Below, one piece after another: positions 8,833 through 18,199 of a stretch of DNA of 64,000 nucleotides. Position numbers and translations under genes: made by a program. This stretch comes from Clostridiales bacterium (GTDB lineage Bacteria > Bacillota > Clostridia > Lachnospirales > Lachnospiraceae). The notes beneath the pieces are model-generated. The model saw nothing but the letters and a program-made list of their open reading frames with translations. It was not told the DNA's origin and ran no database searches. How positions within the stretch are numbered: the stretch's first letter is position 1; every line of letters starts with the position of its first letter. The stretch spans positions 186,001-250,000 of the forward strand of contig JAHZHN010000003.1 in the NCBI GenBank assembly GCA_019420275.1, given 5' to 3'.

Positions 8833-10083
8833 ATGAAAAAGAATTTGAAAATTGCTGTTGCAGGCACAGGTTATGTAGGATTAAGTATAGCAACTCTTCT
8901 TAGCCAGTATCATAAAGTTTTTGCTGTGGATATTATAAAGGAAAAGGTAGAGTTGATTAATAAAAAGAAATCACCAATTCAAGATGAATATATCGAGAAA
9001 TATCTTGTAGAAAAAGATCTTGATTTAACAGCAACTATGAATGCAGAAGAGGCTTATACAGATGCAGATTTTGTTGTTGTGGCAGCATCAACGAATTATG
9101 ACTCAGAAAAAAATTTCTTTGATACATCGGCAGTGGAAAATGTAATTAGGCTGGCAACAAAATATGCTCCTGACGCAATTATAGTAATTAAGTCAACAAT
9201 ACCGGTAGGATATACAGTAAATATAAGAAAGAAGCTAAATAATCAAAATATTATTTTTAGTCCAGAGTTTTTAAGAGAATCGAAAGCATTATATGATAAT
9301 TTATATCCGAGTCGTATTATTGTTGGTACAGATATGGAAAATCAACGGCTGATAGAAGCGGCTCATACTTTCGCAGAGCTTTTACAAGAAGGAGCATTAA
9401 AAGAGGATATTAATACTTTATTTATGGGATTTACAGAAGCAGAGGCTGTTAAGCTGTTTGCAAATACATATTTAGCATTGCGTGTTTCCTATTTTAATGA
9501 ATTGGACACCTATGCAGAAATGAAAGGATTAAATATACATCAGATTATAGATGGAGTTTGCCTCGACCCGCGTATTGGTCAGCACTATAATAATCCTTCT
9601 TTTGGATATGGAGGATACTGTTTACCGAAGGATACGAAACAATTGCTTGCAAATTATAAGGATGTTCCAGAAAATTTAATAGAAGCAATTGTTGAATCTA
9701 ACAGAACAAGGAAAGATTTTATTGCGGACAGGGTTTTGAATAAAGCGGGATATTATGATTACAATCAACATGATCAATATATGGCTGAGGCCGAAAAAGA
9801 ATGTGTGATTGGAGTATATAGACTTACAATGAAAAGTCATAGCGATAATTTTCGTCAGAGTTCAATTCAGGGAGTAATGAAACGAATTAAAGCAAAAGGA
9901 GCTACAGTTATTGTTTATGAACCGACGCTTCAGAATAGAAGTACCTTCTTTGGAAGTGAGGTTGTGAATGACTTGACTCAGTTTAAGAAAAAAACTCAGG
10001 CTATTATTGCAAATCGGTATGATGATTGCCTTAATGATGTGAAAGAAAAAGTGTACACAAGAGATATTTTTCGGAGAGATTAA
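8833..10083 (+). CDS. UDP-glucose/GDP-mannose 6-dehydrogenase family protein
   Basis: The 416-residue enzyme has an N-terminal Rossmann motif GTGYVG, a central dimerisation domain and a C-terminal UDP-binding domain. The catalytic Cys is in GGYCLPKD (Cys263). It oxidises a nucleotide hexose, most likely UDP-glucose, to the uronic acid using two NAD, so the polymer probably carries a uronic acid and is negatively charged. Similarity of layout to Ugd proteins of Streptococcus-type capsule loci is high. It lies between two glycosyltransferases in the same operon. Confidence 0.9.
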   Translation: MKKNLKIAVAGTGYVGLSIATLLSQYHKVFAVDIIKEKVELINKKKSPIQDEYIEKYLVEKDLDLTATMNAEEAYTDADFVVVAASTNYDSEKNFFDTSAVENVIRLATKYAPDAIIVIKSTIPVGYTVNIRKKLNNQNIIFSPEFLRESKALYDNLYPSRIIVGTDMENQRLIEAAHTFAELLQEGALKEDINTLFMGFTEAEAVKLFANTYLALRVSYFNELDTYAEMKGLNIHQIIDGVCLDPRIGQHYNNPSFGYGGYCLPKDTKQLLANYKDVPENLIEAIVESNRTRKDFIADRVLNKAGYYDYNQHDQYMAEAEKECVIGVYRLTMKSHSDNFRQSSIQGVMKRIKAKGATVIVYEPTLQNRSTFFGSEVVNDLTQFKKKTQAIIANRYDDCLNDVKEKVYTRDIFRRD

Positions 10084-10095
10084 GGAGATAAAATT

Positions 10096-11283
10096 TTGAA
10101 AATTTTAGCAATACATAATTTCCATCGCAAAGGTTCGGCAAGCGGCGATGATCAAGTATTTAAAAGTGAAACAAAATTACTGGAAACTCATGGAAATACA
10201 GTTATTAAGTATACAGTCTTTAATGATGAATTTGATAAGGCCAGTCTCAGAAAAAAAATAATTTCTGTGTTTGGTATGTTATGGTCATTTGAAAATTATC
10301 AAAAGGTTCAGCAATTAATAAAAAAAGAGAATCCAGATATCATTCATGTCCATACATTTTTTCCTTTACTTTCACCGGCGATCCTTTATGCAGCAAAAAG
10401 AAGTGGAAAAAAAGTAGTCGCAACTCTTCATGATACAAGATTTATTTGTCCGTGTTCAACATCATTGAGGGGTAAAAAGCTTTGTAATGAATGTGGAGAT
10501 GGACATTACTTTCGGATGTGTAAATATGGGTGCTTTAAGAATTCAAGACTGCAAAGTTTAATTGTAGCATTTATTTTCAAATATCATAGAATACGAAGAA
10601 CTTTCTTTAGACAAATTGATAAATATATTTGTCTTAATGAAAATCAAATTGAATTATTAACTGGTATTGGATTTGATAGAAAAAAAATAATAAAAAAATA
10701 TAATTTTGTTCCAGATATAAAAATAAATTTGAATTTATCGTCCATCAATAATCTTCCTGAAAGGTATGTAGTTTTTTACGGCAGAATAGGTGAAGAAAAA
10801 GGAATCCAAATGTTAATGAAAATGTGGGATCAAATCAATGATATACCATTAGTTGTCATGGGAGGGGGACCTTTGGAAGATGTGTTTAAGGAATGGTCAG
10901 ATAATAAAGATAACGTTCATTTTCTAGGATATACAGAACATAGTAAATGTTTAGCTATTGTAAAAGGATCTGAATTTGTGATTTTTCCATCAATTTGGTA
11001 TGAAGGATGCTCTATGGTAGAGATCGAGACGAAAAGTTTAGGAAAACCGTTAATAGCCACAGATTTGGGATTTTCTTCTGAAGCAATAGAAAATGGAATA
11101 AATGGATATAAAATACCACTAGGAGATTCAACAAATTTTATTAAAAAAATAAGAGAATTGTGGGAAAATCCAAATCTTTGTCAACGAATGGGAATTAATT
11201 CAAGGATAGATTATGAAAGTAAATACTTGCCAGAAGATAATTACAAGGAATTGATGAAAATATACAAATATTTACAAGAATAA
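10096..11283 (+). CDS. Glycosyltransferase family 4
   Basis: The start is a TTG at 10096 with AAGGAG 8 bases upstream. The 395-residue protein has a GT-B fold layout with an N-terminal acceptor domain, a Cys-rich insert (residues about 110-150, including FICPCS, CNECGDG and CKYGC) that is common in this GT4 subgroup, and a C-terminal donor domain with FPSIWYEGCSMVEIE. It would extend the oligosaccharide repeat unit. From about this gene onward base composition becomes clearly more AT-rich than the first three genes and the chromosome flanks. Confidence 0.88.
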   Translation: MKILAIHNFHRKGSASGDDQVFKSETKLLETHGNTVIKYTVFNDEFDKASLRKKIISVFGMLWSFENYQKVQQLIKKENPDIIHVHTFFPLLSPAILYAAKRSGKKVVATLHDTRFICPCSTSLRGKKLCNECGDGHYFRMCKYGCFKNSRLQSLIVAFIFKYHRIRRTFFRQIDKYICLNENQIELLTGIGFDRKKIIKKYNFVPDIKINLNLSSINNLPERYVVFYGRIGEEKGIQMLMKMWDQINDIPLVVMGGGPLEDVFKEWSDNKDNVHFLGYTEHSKCLAIVKGSEFVIFPSIWYEGCSMVEIETKSLGKPLIATDLGFSSEAIENGINGYKIPLGDSTNFIKKIRELWENPNLCQRMGINSRIDYESKYLPEDNYKELMKIYKYLQE

Positions 11284-11426
11284 ATTTCGATCATAGGAAG
11301 AACAAGAGGCAGCAGAGATGCTTATAAAAGGTATTTCATTATGTGACTGGATAGTTGTTTTATGGAATACAGGAATTAAGACAATCCGAGGGAAGATAAA
11401 GGCTTTATACACGGAAAGGAAATTTT

Positions 11427-12503
11427 ATGAAAATAGGTATATTGACACATCATTATGTGAAAAATTTTGGAGCTTACATGCAGGGATATGCTTTGATACA
11501 GACGGTAAAAAGTATTTGTCCGGAGGCAAGAGTTGAAATAATAGATTATAGAGTGAAAAAACATGAATTAAAAAATACAATCCATTTTTGGGGATTCAAA
11601 CCCAGACGAGGAGATACTATTAGAGGATATATTGGTAAGATTGGATTATTTTTTACACATAGAGCTTATGAAAATAAAATGCCACGGAGCAAAAAAGTTA
11701 ATAGTTCATTAGAGATCAATGCATTAAATCATGAGTTGATTATTATTGGTGCTGACGAAGTTTGGAATTTTAATGATTGTGCTTATGATGCAATTAAATT
11801 TGGCTATGGTTTGGATGCACCATTAATTACTTATTCTGCAAGTGCTGGCGGAAGTAGTATAAAAGATTGTATTCCGCCGGAGATAAAAAAAGGAATCAGC
11901 AATTTTAAAAGCATCTCTGTTAGAGATGAAAGGACAGAGGAGTTGGCTGTAAAACTAGTGAAAAATGAAAAAAAGATTGAAAGAACGTTAGATCCGGTTT
12001 TTTTGTATGAATATAATCTTAAAGTACGTGAAGGAATTAAAAAATTAGTCCGAAAGCCATACATATTGATTTATGATTGCCGAATAGAGATTGAACAAGC
12101 GAAAGAACTAGAATATTTCGCAGCCAGAAACGGTTTGAAGATCATTGGAGCAGGGGAATACCGAAAGTGGTATACTTCGCATGCTGAAAATATTACTCCG
12201 TTTGAGTGGGCATTCCTATTTAAAAAGGCATGGGGTATTGTGACAGGAACATTCCATGGGACTTGTTTTGCAATTAAATATAATAGAAATTTTGTGGCTT
12301 TTCTTACAGAAGAAAATAGAGTTAATAAAGTTAAATCATTGTTAAAAGAGTTTGATTTATCTGAGAGAATTATTATGGAGAATAATCGGAATCAAATTTT
12401 ATCTGTATTACAGAAACCAATTGATTATTCAACTGTAAATATAATACTAGATGAAAAAATCAGAAAATCAAAAGAATATTTATTTCAAAGTATTGAAAAA
12501 TAA
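11427..12503 (+). CDS. Polysaccharide pyruvyl transferase family protein (first copy)
   Basis: The 358-residue protein opens with a GAYMQGYAL motif and carries YSASAGGSS, SVRDERT and FHGTCFA, all landmarks of the polysaccharide pyruvyl transferase family (CsaB/WcaK-like GT-B fold). Family members use phosphoenolpyruvate to put ketal pyruvate on sugars, though many members in polysaccharide loci are untested and some are glycosyl- or other transferases. It is followed after 21 bases by an F420-hydrogenase-beta-like Fe-S protein, a pairing repeated later in the locus. A 142-bp gap before it contains no convincing gene. Confidence 0.88.
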   Translation: MKIGILTHHYVKNFGAYMQGYALIQTVKSICPEARVEIIDYRVKKHELKNTIHFWGFKPRRGDTIRGYIGKIGLFFTHRAYENKMPRSKKVNSSLEINALNHELIIIGADEVWNFNDCAYDAIKFGYGLDAPLITYSASAGGSSIKDCIPPEIKKGISNFKSISVRDERTEELAVKLVKNEKKIERTLDPVFLYEYNLKVREGIKKLVRKPYILIYDCRIEIEQAKELEYFAARNGLKIIGAGEYRKWYTSHAENITPFEWAFLFKKAWGIVTGTFHGTCFAIKYNRNFVAFLTEENRVNKVKSLLKEFDLSERIIMENNRNQILSVLQKPIDYSTVNIILDEKIRKSKEYLFQSIEK

Positions 12504-12524
12504 TGCAGAAGGGATAAAAAGATA

Positions 12525-13682
12525 ATGAGCAGCGTATGCAAAAAGGGAGAATGTACGGCATGTATGGCTTGTGCAGAAGCATGTAGCAGATCAGCTATTA
12601 CAGTAATTGATGATGTACGCAATTACAATCCTCAAATAGACGATGAAAAATGTATTTCATGTGGCTTGTGCAGAAATATTTGTCAAAATGAAAAACTGGT
12701 ATACGGTAAAGATCCTGTTTTGTGGTATCAAGGCTGGGCAAAAGATGAGAACATTAGGAGTATTTCTACATCTGGTGGTCTTGCAGCAGCAATAGCAAAA
12801 AAATTCGTAGAAGGAGAGGGAGCAGTATGCAGTTGTGAGTTCCAAAACGGCGGCTTTTCTTTTTCTCTTGTAAACGATACTAAAGAATTGGAAAAATTTG
12901 CTGGATCAAAATATGTAAAAAGTAACCCATATGGTATATATACTCCAATAAAAGAGCGATTAAGTAAAGGTGAAAAAATTTTAATGATTGCACTGCCATG
13001 TCAAATTGCTGCAGTAAAAAACTTTGTAGGTAAACATCTGCATAAAAATTTGTATACGATTGATTTGATTTGCCATGGGACTCCATCTCCCAAAATTTTA
13101 TCAGCATTTTTAAAACAATATGGATACTCTTTGATGGATATTAAGGACATATGGTTTAGGAAAAAAAGCAGGATAAAAACCACAGGAGAAAAAATAGTTG
13201 TATCAGAAGGGGCATTAGACCCATATACGTTAACTTTTTTAAATTCAATTAATTATACAGAAAATTGTTATAGCTGCAGATATGCAGGGAGAGAAAGAGT
13301 TTCTGATTTGACATTAGGAGATTCTTGGGGAAGTTTTTTAAGTGATGAAGAGAAAAGAAAAGGTATCTCGCTCGCTTTATGTATGAACGAAAAAGGAAAA
13401 TATTTACTTGATATAGCAGATTTACATTTAGAACATGTAGATTTAGAAAAGGCAATTGAACATAATCATCAATTGGCGAGGCCATGCGAAAAACCGTTAG
13501 GATACAATTCTTTTTTTGAGAATTTCAAACAAGGATATTCTTACAATAAGATAGTTGCGAAAACCCTGCCTAAAACATATTTTAATCAAAAAATTAAGTC
13601 TATTTTATATAGATTCGGATTTTTAAAAAAAACAGATGATTATGGTATATCGTTTTTAATAAAAAAAGAAAAAATAATATGA
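12525..13682 (+). CDS. F420 hydrogenase/dehydrogenase beta-subunit-like Fe-S protein (first copy)
   Basis: The 385-residue protein has an N-terminal ferredoxin domain with two Cys clusters (CTACMACAEAC and CISCGLCRNIC, residues about 8-55), then FrhB-type N and C domains with STSGGLAAAI, a PCQ motif in ALPCQIAAV, CHGTPSP, and a further Cys pair CYSCRYAGRER before LTLGDSWG. The family name comes from archaeal F420 enzymes, but nothing else here points to F420; it should bind two 4Fe-4S clusters and perhaps a flavin. It is always paired in this locus with a pyruvyl transferase-like protein. The true reaction is unknown. Its stop overlaps the next frame. Confidence 0.87.
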   Translation: MSSVCKKGECTACMACAEACSRSAITVIDDVRNYNPQIDDEKCISCGLCRNICQNEKLVYGKDPVLWYQGWAKDENIRSISTSGGLAAAIAKKFVEGEGAVCSCEFQNGGFSFSLVNDTKELEKFAGSKYVKSNPYGIYTPIKERLSKGEKILMIALPCQIAAVKNFVGKHLHKNLYTIDLICHGTPSPKILSAFLKQYGYSLMDIKDIWFRKKSRIKTTGEKIVVSEGALDPYTLTFLNSINYTENCYSCRYAGRERVSDLTLGDSWGSFLSDEEKRKGISLALCMNEKGKYLLDIADLHLEHVDLEKAIEHNHQLARPCEKPLGYNSFFENFKQGYSYNKIVAKTLPKTYFNQKIKSILYRFGFLKKTDDYGISFLIKKEKII

Positions 13683-13693
13683 AGGGTAAATGT

Positions 13694-14569
13694 ATGATTG
13701 TTTTTTCAATTATTACAGCATTTTATAGGGGTAATCAATATTTAATAAATTTATTCGAAGTTGCAAAGAGAAATGCAGAAACACTAAGAGCAAAGAATAT
13801 AAATGCAAAAGTTGAATTGGTAATTATTAATGATAGTCCAGATTATAAGATATTATTGCCAGAAAAAATAGAACAATTTGAATTGAAAATAATAAATCAC
13901 AATGTTAATTCTGGAATTCACCAAGCAAGAGTTACGGGATTATTGAATTGTTCAGGTGATTATATTACTTTTCTTGATCAGGATGATTTGTTAGAAGATG
14001 ATAGCTTATATTGTGAATATGAAGTTATGGGAGATAAAGATGCAGTTATAGCAAATGCATATATTGAACAAAAAAATGGGACTAAGAAAATATTATATAA
14101 AAGTAAAGGACAATTCAATAATGCATTATTTTTAGATCCTTATATAAAGGCGCATAATCAGATAATATCACCGGGGCATTGCTTAATAAGGAGGACATCG
14201 ATTCCTAAAGAATGGTGTAAATATATCATGCAAACTAATGGTTCAGATGATCTGTTTTTATGGATATTAATGTTATCAATAGGCAAAAAATTTTGCATAT
14301 GTGAAAAAGTCTTATATACACATAAATATACAGGGACAAACCTTTCAGCTGAGGAATTTCAAATGGCATCTTCTAGCCTAGAGTTGGCAGATTATCTAAA
14401 AAGAATTAATTATGTTTCAAAAAAAACAATTAACAATTTTGTCAGGAGCCGCGAACAAAAAATAATTTTTTCAAAATGTAAAATATTAAGGAAAATTATT
14501 ATAATGATGAAAAATTTTGATCTATATCTACCGCGTCTCTATTGGAAATTACGTGGGATGATTAAATAA
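13694..14569 (+). CDS. Glycosyltransferase family 2 (first copy)
   Basis: I prefer ATG 13694, which has GAAGGG 7 bases upstream, over the ATG at 13679 that overlaps the previous stop. The 291-residue protein has a GT-A fold signature with VIINDSPD near the start and the metal-binding FLDQDD motif after a GIHQARVTG segment. It is an inverting transferase that would add one sugar to the lipid-linked unit. The sequence is very AT-rich with long A runs in its 3' third. Donor and linkage cannot be read from sequence. Confidence 0.87.
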   Translation: MIVFSIITAFYRGNQYLINLFEVAKRNAETLRAKNINAKVELVIINDSPDYKILLPEKIEQFELKIINHNVNSGIHQARVTGLLNCSGDYITFLDQDDLLEDDSLYCEYEVMGDKDAVIANAYIEQKNGTKKILYKSKGQFNNALFLDPYIKAHNQIISPGHCLIRRTSIPKEWCKYIMQTNGSDDLFLWILMLSIGKKFCICEKVLYTHKYTGTNLSAEEFQMASSSLELADYLKRINYVSKKTINNFVRSREQKIIFSKCKILRKIIIMMKNFDLYLPRLYWKLRGMIK

Positions 14570-14610
14570 AAATACGATTTATACAATTAGTCTGAAAAAG
14601 GAGTTTTGGG

Positions 14611-15474
14611 ATGATCTCAGTAATAATCCCTGTTTATAACAGAGAGAAAACAGTGAAACAAGCTATTGAAAGTGTACTTATGCAAACTGTAGGCGATATT
14701 GAAGTAATAGTTGTAGATGATGGATCTACTGATGCATCCGAACTAGTAATCAAAAGTATTTCAGATAAAAGACTTCAATATGTGAAACAGAAAAACTCTG
14801 GGGCTTGTGCTGCTAGAAATAGGGGAATAAAAATAGCAAAGGGGCAGTATATAGCCTTTCATGATAGTGATGACATTTGGCATAAAAAGAAATTAGAAAA
14901 GCAAATGAGAATCTTTAAAAAATATGATCCGGATGTTGTTTTTTGTAAATTGAATCAAATAAGAAATAATGGGATGGTGATACAAATGCCGCAAAAAATA
15001 GAGGAAGGATTCCTTAATCCTGTTAAAAATCTTTTTGGGATAGGTACTCAAACTATCATTGCGAAAAGAGAGGTTTTAAGAGATTTTACTTTTGATCATT
15101 CTTTGCCTCGCTTTCAGGAATTTGAATTACTATATCGAATTTCTCAAAAATATTCCATATATTGTTTGAATGAGGGGCTGGTTGATTATTATATTGGAAA
15201 TGATTCAATTAGTCGCAATCCTTCAAAATTGTATGAAGCTTGTGAAATTATCAATCATAAGCACCCGGAATTGAAACTAAAATATCCGGCTATGGCAGCA
15301 ACAATGGCAGATAATCTTCAAATGGCGGGTAATAAATGTCGAATATTAGGTGAGGAAAAATATATAAAGTATTTTAAAAAATCTTTAGAATATGATGCGT
15401 CTTTAAAATCAATAATGAAATGTATATTGTTACGTATGAATTTATATGATTTTTATCTTAAGAAAAAGAAATAA
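14611..15474 (+). CDS. Glycosyltransferase family 2 (second copy)
   Basis: This 287-residue GT-A protein has the canonical ISVIIPVYN start, VVVDDGSTDAS, and the RNRGI...FHDSDD motif for metal and nucleotide-sugar binding. An AAAGGAG site precedes the ATG. It lies between the first GT2 gene and the second pyruvyl transferase-like gene, so it probably adds the sugar that is later modified. The family assignment is secure, the specificity is not. Confidence 0.92.
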   Translation: MISVIIPVYNREKTVKQAIESVLMQTVGDIEVIVVDDGSTDASELVIKSISDKRLQYVKQKNSGACAARNRGIKIAKGQYIAFHDSDDIWHKKKLEKQMRIFKKYDPDVVFCKLNQIRNNGMVIQMPQKIEEGFLNPVKNLFGIGTQTIIAKREVLRDFTFDHSLPRFQEFELLYRISQKYSIYCLNEGLVDYYIGNDSISRNPSKLYEACEIINHKHPELKLKYPAMAATMADNLQMAGNKCRILGEEKYIKYFKKSLEYDASLKSIMKCILLRMNLYDFYLKKKK

Positions 15475-15497
15475 AGTATATTAAGAAGGGGAAAACA

Positions 15498-16730
15498 ATG
15501 AAGTTTTTAATAACTGGTGCTCAGTTTGCAAATAAAGGTGCTCAGGCATTACTTTTTTCAATGATTAATGAAATAAAAGAGTATAGAAATGATTCAGAAA
15601 TATATTATCTTCCATTAGATAATTATATGAAATATGATCCTAAAAAGTATCAATTTAATATAGTATATGGTTATTGGGACGCTATTGAGTATGAAAATAA
15701 CCCTAAAATGAGAGTATGGCTTATCATTCGTTCGGTTTTAAGAAAAATAATAAAAAGAAAAGCAGCAGTATCGTTACAGGAACTAAAAGAGTTACATAAA
15801 ATTATAAGAGATATAGATGTTGTTATTGATGTTAGTGGATTTCAACTTACATCTAAATTTTCAATTGAAAAGAATATTCAATTTTTGAACTATACAGAAA
15901 TGGCAAAAAGACATGATAAAAAAATAATATATATGCCACAGTCATTTGGTCCTTTTGACTATAAAGAAAATTGTGAGAATATGTCTCTAAAAATTAAAAA
16001 TACATTAATAAAAGCGGATTTAATATTTGCAAGAGAAAAGGAAGGATATATTTTATTGACTGAAAAACTGGGGCTTGAAAATGTAAAGTTGTATCCTGAC
16101 ATTGTTTTGCAGAGTGCAGAAATTAATTGGAAAAATATTTATTATGAAAAGCCAGTGCCGCAAATTCCTAAGATATCAAATGGGGAGAAAGTGGGAATAG
16201 TGCCAAATACTGAAACTTTTAGGCATGGAAATGAAGAAAGTATTTTAAAATTGTATAAAAAAATAATTGAAAAAATTTGTAAAGATGGGAAAAAAATATA
16301 TATTTTTAGACATTCTAATGATTTAGAGGTTTGTAAAAAAATATATTCTATGGTTTCTGATAATCCTAATGTTTTTCTTTTGGAAAATGATTTTAATTGT
16401 TTAGAATACTCAGAATTTGTAAAACAATTTGAATATATTATAGCATCAAGATATCATGCAATAATACATGCATATAAGCAAAATGTACCAGCAATTATTT
16501 TAGGATGGGCAATTAAGTACACAGAGGCCGCTAAATTGTTTCAGCAAGAAGAATATGTATTTGATATTACGAGTAGTCAAAATTTATTATTTCCAGAATC
16601 GATTTTTAAGGCAATTGAATATATGCATAAAAAAAATAAAGAAGAAAGAATTAAAATTGCCAATCATATGAAAAAAATTAGAAAGAAAACTTGTTTTGAA
16701 GAATGCTGGAAATTATTAGAAAACAAGTAG
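15498..16730 (+). CDS. Polysaccharide pyruvyl transferase family protein (second copy, WcaK-like)
   Basis: The 410-residue protein begins with FANKGAQALLFSM, typical of WcaK-like members of the pyruvyl transferase family, and carries YMPQSFGPF, FAREKEG and ASRYHAIIHAYKQ, the last being the strongly conserved C-terminal motif. It differs clearly from the copy at 11.4 kb, so this is not a recent duplication. It is separated from the second Fe-S protein gene by the flippase. Ketal pyruvylation is the textbook reaction for the family, but is unproven for this branch. Confidence 0.88.
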   Translation: MKFLITGAQFANKGAQALLFSMINEIKEYRNDSEIYYLPLDNYMKYDPKKYQFNIVYGYWDAIEYENNPKMRVWLIIRSVLRKIIKRKAAVSLQELKELHKIIRDIDVVIDVSGFQLTSKFSIEKNIQFLNYTEMAKRHDKKIIYMPQSFGPFDYKENCENMSLKIKNTLIKADLIFAREKEGYILLTEKLGLENVKLYPDIVLQSAEINWKNIYYEKPVPQIPKISNGEKVGIVPNTETFRHGNEESILKLYKKIIEKICKDGKKIYIFRHSNDLEVCKKIYSMVSDNPNVFLLENDFNCLEYSEFVKQFEYIIASRYHAIIHAYKQNVPAIILGWAIKYTEAAKLFQQEEYVFDITSSQNLLFPESIFKAIEYMHKKNKEERIKIANHMKKIRKKTCFEECWKLLENK

Positions 16731-16745
16731 GAGAATTACTTTATC

Positions 16746-18164
16746 ATGGCAAATAGAGAAAAAGCTTTGGCGAAAAATACGTTAATCATATCATTTGGTA
16801 CTTTTCTTCCTAAATTGTCAAGTGTGATAACATTACCAATACTTACTGCATATTTAACAACAGCAGAATATGGCGCATACGATTTGATAACGACTCTTGT
16901 GTCACTCTTTTTACCAATTGTGACATTACAGATACAATCAGCGGCATTCCGATTTTTAATAGATTGTCGAAAAGATAAACAAGGTATTAAATGTGTGATC
17001 ACAAATATTTTTGTGTTCATTATTCCGGTATCAGTCATATCTTTAATAATATTATATTTTGTATTATCATCGCTTTCTACAGAGATAAGAGTATTAATTT
17101 GCTTATATTTCTTTTTTGACATTTTGACATTAACGGCACAGCAAATTGTAAGAGGATTGGCGAACAATAAATTATATTCAATAAGTTCAATTGTTCAATC
17201 TTTTGTAAATATGATTCTTATTATTTTAACAGTTGCTATAGGTAAAAGAGGGCTGGAGGGAGTTTTACTTTCTATAATTATTGCTACTTTTATTAGTTTT
17301 TGTCTTCTTATTATGGAAGGAAAAGTAAAAAAATATATAAATTTTAAATATATATCTAGACAAACATTAAAACAACTTTTGGATTATTCGTGGCCTATGA
17401 TACCAAATTCTTTATCAAGTTGGATATTAAGGATTTCTGATCGAATGGTAATTACAGCTTTTTTGGGAATAGAGGCAAATGCAATTTATGCGGTTGCAAA
17501 TAAAATACCATCATTATTTTCTACTGTGCAGAGCACTTTTGTTTTTGCATGGCAGGAGAATGCATCTATAGTTTCTAAAGACAGTGATGCAGATACATAC
17601 TATTCGAATATGTTTGATTCGATTTTTTGTATTTTAGTAGGATTTATGGCTTTATTAATTGGATTAACGCCAATTTTATTTTTCCTGCTCATAAAGGGTT
17701 CATACGCAGATGCATACTATCAAATGCCAATTCTATTTTTAGGTATGCTTTATTCCTCGGTCTCCTCATTTATGGGCGGAATTTATGTTGCACATAAAAA
17801 GACAAAAAGTGTCGGGATTACGACTACTATAGCGGCTGTAATTAATTTTTTAATAGATTTATTATTTGTGAATGTAATTGGAGTTTATGCGGGATCTATT
17901 TCAACCTTAGCAGCTTATTTATTTTTAACAATATATAGAATGTTTGATGTCCATAAATTTCAAGCAGTAAGGTATAAATGGGGAAAAATTATTTCATTAA
18001 ATGTGGGATTAGTAATAATGTGTGTATTTTGTTGTATTAATATATTTATTGTAAATATTATAAATTTTATTTTAGGAATCGTTCTAGCATTTATAGTTAA
18101 TAAAAATATAATTAAGATATTGTGCAAAATGATAGTTGAGAAGATACATAATAAGTATTTTTAA
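16746..18164 (+). CDS. Polysaccharide flippase (Wzx-like, MOP superfamily)
   Basis: This 472-residue, very hydrophobic protein has about 12-14 membrane segments and the usual Wzx N-terminus (a short cytoplasmic stretch, then STFLPKL-like LPKLSSVITLPILT). It should move the undecaprenyl-linked repeat unit across the membrane for polymerisation outside. An AGGAGAA site lies 11 bases upstream. The presence of flippase and polymerase in one operon defines the locus as Wzx/Wzy-type and not ABC-transporter type. Confidence 0.92.
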   Translation: MANREKALAKNTLIISFGTFLPKLSSVITLPILTAYLTTAEYGAYDLITTLVSLFLPIVTLQIQSAAFRFLIDCRKDKQGIKCVITNIFVFIIPVSVISLIILYFVLSSLSTEIRVLICLYFFFDILTLTAQQIVRGLANNKLYSISSIVQSFVNMILIILTVAIGKRGLEGVLLSIIIATFISFCLLIMEGKVKKYINFKYISRQTLKQLLDYSWPMIPNSLSSWILRISDRMVITAFLGIEANAIYAVANKIPSLFSTVQSTFVFAWQENASIVSKDSDADTYYSNMFDSIFCILVGFMALLIGLTPILFFLLIKGSYADAYYQMPILFLGMLYSSVSSFMGGIYVAHKKTKSVGITTTIAAVINFLIDLLFVNVIGVYAGSISTLAAYLFLTIYRMFDVHKFQAVRYKWGKIISLNVGLVIMCVFCCINIFIVNIINFILGIVLAFIVNKNIIKILCKMIVEKIHNKYF

Positions 18165-18199
18165 GATGCATTTGTGTCTAGAACAATGAGGGAATAATA

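Noticed and set aside
11318..11536. Open frame of 72 codons before the first pyruvyl transferase gene
   Set aside because: It has no good ribosome binding site, overlaps the better-supported gene at 11427 out of frame, and the protein looks random.
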